A DNA stretch of 9,802 bases from a bacterium (GTDB taxonomy: Bacteria; Bacillota_I; Bacilli_A; RFN20; CAG-826), in NCBI GenBank assembly GCA_019421105.1, contig JAHZFY010000033.1:2275-12076 (forward strand), read 5' to 3'. The notes beneath the pieces are model-generated. The model had not been told where the DNA came from and did no database searches. It was given only the letters and a program-made list of their open reading frames with translations. Positions 6,426-9,802 of this stretch are shown in pieces. Position 1 is the stretch's first letter. Each line of letters starts with the position of its first letter. The position numbers were made by a program, and so were the translations under genes.

Positions 6426-8625
6426 AAAAATCATATGGATCTATTTTTATTGATATCGAGACCATAGATTTATTGGATAACAAGTCGATAGTTTTTCTAA
6501 AAATTTCCATCGCGTAAGGAATATCTTTATATTTGACCAAGATAACTCTTGTGTGCTTGCCTTTAAAAAAGCTGATATAAGGAGCACTTGGCCCAATCAC
6601 CACTCCACGATCTGAGAATTGTTTATTTAATTGCATTGATAAAGTATAGGCTGTTTCTACTGCAATATCTTCTTTAATAGAAGATATAACAATTGCAGCC
6701 ATATAACAATATGGAGGATAATATTGTTGTTTTCTTATCTGCATTTCATGAGTGTAAAATAAGTCGTAATTTTGTCTTGCCGCCATCGTAATCGCATAAT
6801 GTGATGGGGTGTATGTTTGTATGATAGCTTTTCCTTTTTTATCCCCTCTACCAGAACGTCCAACAGCTTGAGTAATCAATTGAAAAACTCTTTCTGCACT
6901 GCGATAATTTGGCATGGTTAAACCAATATCAGCTAAAACGATGCCAACTAAAGTAACATTTGGAAAATCATGTCCTTTAGCAATCATTTGTGTACCAATT
7001 AAAATGTCAGCTTCATGCCTTCTAAAAGCTTCTACTGTCGTTTGAATTTTACTTCTTATTTTTGCGGTATCAGAATCAAGTCTTAATGTTTTTGCTTCTG
7101 GGAAAAGTCTTTTGATTTCATCATCGATTCTTTCGCTACCAAAACCAGTTTTTAAAAAGCTATCAGACCCGCATTCAGGACATAGGTCAGGAACTAATTC
7201 CATATGATCGCAATGATGGCATTTTAACATCTTTTCTTTATGATGATATGTTAAAGCTACACCACAATTTGGACATTTAAAAACATGTCCACATCTACGG
7301 CAGGATAAAGAAGTTGAAAAACCTCTTCTATTAATTAATAAAATCACTTGTTCATGATTATTTAAACAGAGTTTAATTTCTTCTCTCAATCTCTTTGAAA
7401 ATATATAAGAGTCTCTATCGATATTTGAATAATCCAACATGTTAACAACAGTTGTAATAGGCAAAATTTGATCGTTTATTCTTTTGTCTAACCTTAAAAA
7501 ATGATAGACTCCTTTACTAGCCCTTGCTCTTGTTTCTAAACTAGGTGTAGCCGAGCCTAACAATACCTTACAATGATGTTGCTTCCCTCGAAAAATCGCT
7601 ACTTCTCTAGCATGATAATATGGTTCGTTTTCTTGTTTATAAGTTTCGGTATGCTCTTCATCTAAAATGATGACCCCAATATTTTTTAAAGGAGCAAAAA
7701 TAGCGCTTCTTACACCGACTACAACTTGTGCTTCTCCATTTGCAATTCTTCGATACTCATCATATTTTTCAGCTGGAGTTAATTCAGAATGTAATATCGC
7801 TACTTTACCTTTAAATCTTTTGATGAAATTTTCAGACATGATAGGGGTCAACGATATTTCAGGCACAAGCATCAATACAGTTTTGTTTTGTTTGATATAT
7901 TCATCACAAATATGCAAGTAAACCTCAGTTTTACCTGAACCTGTAATACCTTGAAGCAAATAAACTTCATCGTCGCTATTAAAAAACTCATCGACCACTT
8001 TTTGTTGATCAACATTTAGTTTTTTTGGTTCGCTATATTCATAATTTGGAAGTACCAATCTATTTTTTTCTTTATAGATGACTTCTAATTTTCCTAATTC
8101 AATTAACTTATTAACAATAAAGATCGATTTGATTTCTTTTTTTAAAACCATCTCTTCTGAAATGATGTAAGACAATACATCGATTTGTTTGGCACTGAGT
8201 CCTTCAAAAGAAGCGTCTTTGACAACCAAATATTGGTCATAGGCAATTTTTGGTGCCTTAAGGGTTGATTTTCTTGGTTTTAACGATGGAGGCAACATCG
8301 TTTGTAAAACTGCGATTTTAGGAGATAGATAATATTCAGAAATTTTATCCGCTAAAAGTAATAAATCTTCATTTAACAAAGGAGAATCATCCAATACATC
8401 TTCGATTTCGTTTCTTTTAAAACCGTACTCATTTTCTAATTCATCTTTTGATTTATCGCATTCAAAAACATTTAAAACATAGCCTACTACTAACTTATTA
8501 TTAAATGGTACAATAACACGAAAACCTCTTTGAAGAGGTTTTTCTTTTTTATAAATATACGTAAAAGGGCGATTTAAACTATGAGTGGAATATTCGATTA
8601 AAAGCTCTACTAATTTATTCGCCAT
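6424..8625 (-). CDS. priA: Primosomal protein N', replication restart helicase PriA
   Basis: Superfamily 2 3'-5' DNA helicase that recognises stalled forks and reloads the replisome. The 733-residue protein has the full architecture: N-terminal 3'-end DNA-binding domain (about 1-115), winged-helix region (about 130-195), Walker A GITGSGKT (226-233), Walker B DEEH (322-325), GSAT (357-360), an inserted zinc domain with eight cysteines (C442, C445, C451, C454, C469, C472, C482, C485), IGTQMIAKGHDFPNV (543-557), and motif VI QAVGRSGRG (586-594). Nothing is missing and it should be active. The start is ATG 8625, one base after the gmk stop, with no strong Shine-Dalgarno, so translation is probably coupled to gmk. 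In Bacillus rpoZ and coaBC lie between gmk and priA; here they are absent. A perfect hairpin-forming repeat lies in the 5' coding part. Confidence 0.98.
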   Translation of the reverse strand: MANKLVELLIEYSTHSLNRPFTYIYKKEKPLQRGFRVIVPFNNKLVVGYVLNVFECDKSKDELENEYGFKRNEIEDVLDDSPLLNEDLLLLADKISEYYLSPKIAVLQTMLPPSLKPRKSTLKAPKIAYDQYLVVKDASFEGLSAKQIDVLSYIISEEMVLKKEIKSIFIVNKLIELGKLEVIYKEKNRLVLPNYEYSEPKKLNVDQQKVVDEFFNSDDEVYLLQGITGSGKTEVYLHICDEYIKQNKTVLMLVPEISLTPIMSENFIKRFKGKVAILHSELTPAEKYDEYRRIANGEAQVVVGVRSAIFAPLKNIGVIILDEEHTETYKQENEPYYHAREVAIFRGKQHHCKVLLGSATPSLETRARASKGVYHFLRLDKRINDQILPITTVVNMLDYSNIDRDSYIFSKRLREEIKLCLNNHEQVILLINRRGFSTSLSCRRCGHVFKCPNCGVALTYHHKEKMLKCHHCDHMELVPDLCPECGSDSFLKTGFGSERIDDEIKRLFPEAKTLRLDSDTAKIRSKIQTTVEAFRRHEADILIGTQMIAKGHDFPNVTLVGIVLADIGLTMPNYRSAERVFQLITQAVGRSGRGDKKGKAIIQTYTPSHYAITMAARQNYDLFYTHEMQIRKQQYYPPYCYMAAIVISSIKEDIAVETAYTLSMQLNKQFSDRGVVIGPSAPYISFFKGKHTRVILVKYKDIPYAMEIFRKTIDLLSNKSMVSISIKIDPYDF
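8521..8542 (+). repeat. Perfect 10-bp inverted repeat followed by a T-rich run, inside priA
   Basis: AAAACCTCTT, two bases, then AAGAGGTTTT. On the plus strand it is followed by TCTTTTTT, so it has the shape of a small intrinsic terminator for transcripts running antisense to priA. On the minus strand it lies about 85-105 nt inside priA and is followed by only four Ts. The codons spell a normal PriA segment (KPLQRGFRV), so the symmetry may be a coincidence of Lys, Pro, Arg and Phe codons. Confidence 0.35.
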
Positions 8626-8626
8626 A

Positions 8627-9211
8627 TTAATTTTCTTTTAAAGATTTGATTTTATTTAAAATGATATTAGTGATTTCATCCGCAGCTCTTTGTAAATCAT
8701 CATTAACTACAACATGATCATAACCTTGGAATTTATCCATCTCTCTTCTTGCTTTAGCCAATCTTTCTTGAATTACTTCTTCAGTTTCAGTTTTTCTTCT
8801 TCTAATTCTTTGCTCTAAAGCTTCTAATGAAGGTGGGATCAAAAATATTGAGACGATATCATCACCCTTCATTTTAGACATGACTTGTGATGCTCCGTTA
8901 ATTTCGATTTCTAAAAAGACATTTTTTCCTTGGTTACGCCACTTTTCAATATAAGATTTTGGAGTGCCATAATAATTGCCGACAAATTGGCAATACTCTA
9001 AAAAATTGTCTTCTTTAATATATTGTTCAAATTGTTCTTTACTTACAAAAAAGTAATCGACATTTGGAGTTTCTTTTCTTCTTGGAGGTCTTGTGGTCAT
9101 TGAAATAGAATAAACTAAATTCAAGTCTTTATTAGCGAAAATCTTTTTTCTAACCGTACCTTTTCCGACCCCACTTGGTCCACTTAAAATGATCAATAAT
9201 CCCTTTTTCAT
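8627..9211 (-). CDS. gmk: Guanylate kinase
   Basis: Phosphorylates GMP to GDP with ATP, needed for GTP/dGTP supply and for recycling GMP. The 194-residue product has normal length and motifs: P-loop GPSGVGKG (11-18), the GMP-binding segment SMTTRPPRRKE (37-47) with R41 and E47, VDYFFVS (51-57), the YYGTPK segment (80-85), LEIEINGASQV (100-110), and the Arg-rich lid (about R135-R155) with RIRRRKTE. The start is ATG 9211, and the MKKGLLIILSGPSG N-terminus is typical. There is no G-rich Shine-Dalgarno before it. A near-perfect sigma-A promoter ends only 17 bases upstream, so the predicted leader is about 10 nt. It is the first gene of the minus-strand cluster, with priA starting one base after its stop. 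Confidence 0.98.
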   Translation of the reverse strand: MKKGLLIILSGPSGVGKGTVRKKIFANKDLNLVYSISMTTRPPRRKETPNVDYFFVSKEQFEQYIKEDNFLEYCQFVGNYYGTPKSYIEKWRNQGKNVFLEIEINGASQVMSKMKGDDIVSIFLIPPSLEALEQRIRRRKTETEEVIQERLAKARREMDKFQGYDHVVVNDDLQRAADEITNIILNKIKSLKEN

Positions 9212-9228
9212 AATCTTGTATGGCGATA

Positions 9229-9257
9229 ATTATACTAATTATAAATAATATAGTCAA
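9229..9257 (-). promoter_or_regulatory. Sigma-A promoter for the gmk operon
   Basis: On the minus strand: -35 TTGACT (9257-9252; 5 of 6 to consensus), 17-nt spacer, -10 TATAAT (9234-9229; 6 of 6). Transcription should begin near 9222, leaving a leader of about 10 nt before the gmk ATG. A second TATAAT lies within the spacer but lacks a good -35. The match quality and spacing make this the best-supported regulatory site in the window. Confidence 0.85.
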
Positions 9258-9270
9258 TGCAAGAATTGAC
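9253..9270. promoter_or_regulatory. Dyad GTCAAT-N6-ATTGAC over the gmk -35: possible operator
   Basis: Perfect 6-bp arms GTCAAT (9253-9258) and ATTGAC (9265-9270) separated by GCAAGA. One arm coincides with five of the six bases of the gmk -35. The other forms a plus-strand TTGACA (9266-9271). A dimeric regulator bound here would block the gmk promoter. It could also be no more than two facing -35 like elements. No known regulator is assigned. Confidence 0.4.
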
Positions 9271-9272
9271 AT

Positions 9273-9292
9273 TTTTTCTAGTATTTTTCTAG
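9273..9292. repeat. Tandem TTTTTCTAG repeats 11 bp apart (phased A/T tracts)
   Basis: TTTTTCTAG occurs at 9273-9281 and again at 9284-9292, one helical turn apart. Read on the minus strand these are A-tracts roughly 50-65 bases upstream of the predicted gmk start point. That position suits an UP-like element or intrinsic bend that boosts the gmk promoter. The inference rests on position and phasing only. Confidence 0.4.
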
Positions 9293-9335
9293 ATATTTGC
9301 TATTTATGTTTTATTATCGTTAAAAAAATATGTTA

Positions 9336-9341
9336 TATAAT
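9336..9341 (+). promoter_or_regulatory. -10 box TATAAT immediately upstream of rqcH
   Basis: A perfect TATAAT lies six bases before the ATG at 9348, so a transcript would begin at or next to the start codon (leaderless). The -35 is poor: the 16-18 nt spacing gives only sequences such as TTATCG. The true promoter could instead use TTGACA at 9266, but no good -10 sits at the right distance from that. Confidence 0.45.
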
Positions 9342-9347
9342 AAAAGC

Positions 9348-9802
9348 ATGGCAAAATTGAGTTTTAAAGATTTTGATTTTGAAAATATAATTGACGAATT
9401 AAATAACCGATTTTTAAAAAACCACATCTCGAATGTAGTCATTTTTAATTCAAAGATGGTTATTTTGCATTTTTCTTTTTATCGAAAAGGAAAATTATTT
9501 ATTTCATTAGATAAAAATACACCATTGATATTTGAGGGCAATTATCTTGATTCTTATGAAACGATAAACAATGGCTTTTCAATGCAGTTAAGACATCATA
9601 TCAAAGATGGATTTATTTATAATATTGAACAGTTCAACAATGATAGCATCATCAAAATTGATTTTAAAAGAAGCATATCTGAATTTGAGTATGAAATGAA
9701 ATAGATCGATATTGAATTAATTCCTTTAAAACGAAATATCATAGTCACTAATCAAGATAATAAAATCGTGTTTACAAGTCATTATGATAAAGAAACAAGA
9801 AA
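9348..9802 (+). pseudogene. rqcH: RqcH/NFACT (YloA, FbpA-like) N-terminal region interrupted by in-frame TAG; 3' end beyond window
   Basis: The intact protein binds 60S-like stalled 50S subunits and recruits tRNA-Ala for alanine tailing. The N-terminal NFACT-N domain is recognisable: a helix with ENIIDELNNRF (12-22), MQLRHHIKDGFIYNIEQ (79-95), which matches the MLLRKHIEGG-I-IEQ segment of B. subtilis YloA, then a strand IIKIDFKRS (101-109). After 118 codons comes TAG (9702-9704). The same frame continues open for 32 codons to the edge, reading IDIELIPLKRNIIVTNQDNKI, which matches the next family segment (LYVEIMGRHSNIIL). So the stop falls inside the domain. The DR motif needed for tRNA binding in RqcH is DS here (D99, S100). 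I start at ATG 9348 because the ATG at 9330 would put the TATAAT box in the coding region. It diverges from gmk, as an rqcH-gmk neighbourhood is known from Bacillus. It could be a nonsense mutation, a sequence error or readthrough. Confidence 0.75.

Noticed and set aside
7667..7921. Plus-strand open frame of 84 codons
   Set aside because: It is antisense to the helicase core of priA, where strong amino-acid conservation explains the open frame.
9266..9295. Plus-strand promoter using TTGACA at 9266-9271
   Set aside because: Only poor -10 candidates (about 3 of 6 matches) occur at 16-18 nt; the TTGACA is more simply explained as one arm of the dyad.
9330..9347. Upstream ATG adding MLYNKS to the rqcH product
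   Set aside because: These codons contain the TATAAT box, there is no ribosome site before them, and the family N-terminus aligns with ATG 9348.

Overview
The window is AT-rich and gene-dense. It looks like a chromosomal core segment of a low-GC Firmicutes or Mollicutes-related bacterium (Erysipelotrichia, RF39 or Acholeplasma-like). The evidence is the base composition, the protein families and the gene order, which is a shortened version of the Bacillus subtilis yloA(rqcH)/gmk-rpoZ-coaBC-priA-def-fmt-rsmB-rlmN-prpC-prkC-rsgA-rpe-thiN cluster. The standard genetic code appears to apply: nine complete genes (about 2,900 codons) contain no internal TGA or TAG, Trp is written TGG, eight genes stop at TAA and one at TGA. 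I see no tRNA, rRNA, CRISPR array, insertion sequence or prophage gene.

Layout, right to left on the minus strand: gmk (guanylate kinase), priA (replication restart helicase), a DUF1904-like protein with an acidic tail, an RsmB-like protein without recognisable catalytic motifs, rlmN (23S rRNA/tRNA m2A methyltransferase), a PP2C phosphatase, a short PrkC-type Ser/Thr kinase, rsgA (30S assembly GTPase), rpe (ribulose-phosphate epimerase), and the start of an unidentified membrane protein that runs off the left edge. Junctions are very tight (8-nt overlap to 58-nt gap), so this is probably one operon or two. A near-consensus sigma-A promoter lies just upstream of gmk. On the plus strand, diverging from gmk, is the 5' part of an rqcH/NFACT-type gene interrupted by an in-frame TAG.

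Functionally the genes link nucleotide supply (gmk), replication restart (priA), rRNA modification and ribosome assembly (RsmB-like, rlmN, rsgA), ribosome rescue (rqcH) and reversible Ser/Thr phosphorylation (kinase and phosphatase). In B. subtilis PrkC is known to phosphorylate RsgA/CpgA, so the prpC-prkC-rsgA adjacency makes biological sense.

Most of the window is ordinary core genome and I see no obvious new multi-gene system. The points most worth a second look are the RsmB-like protein that lost its SAM motif and both cysteine motifs while keeping an intact frame, the in-frame TAG and altered DR motif in rqcH, the kinase without transmembrane or PASTA parts, the DUF1904-like protein sitting where def and fmt usually are, and a dyad plus phased A-tracts at the gmk promoter. 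For three genes (rpe, prkC, rlmN) the farthest-upstream start codon lies inside a Shine-Dalgarno sequence and should not be used.
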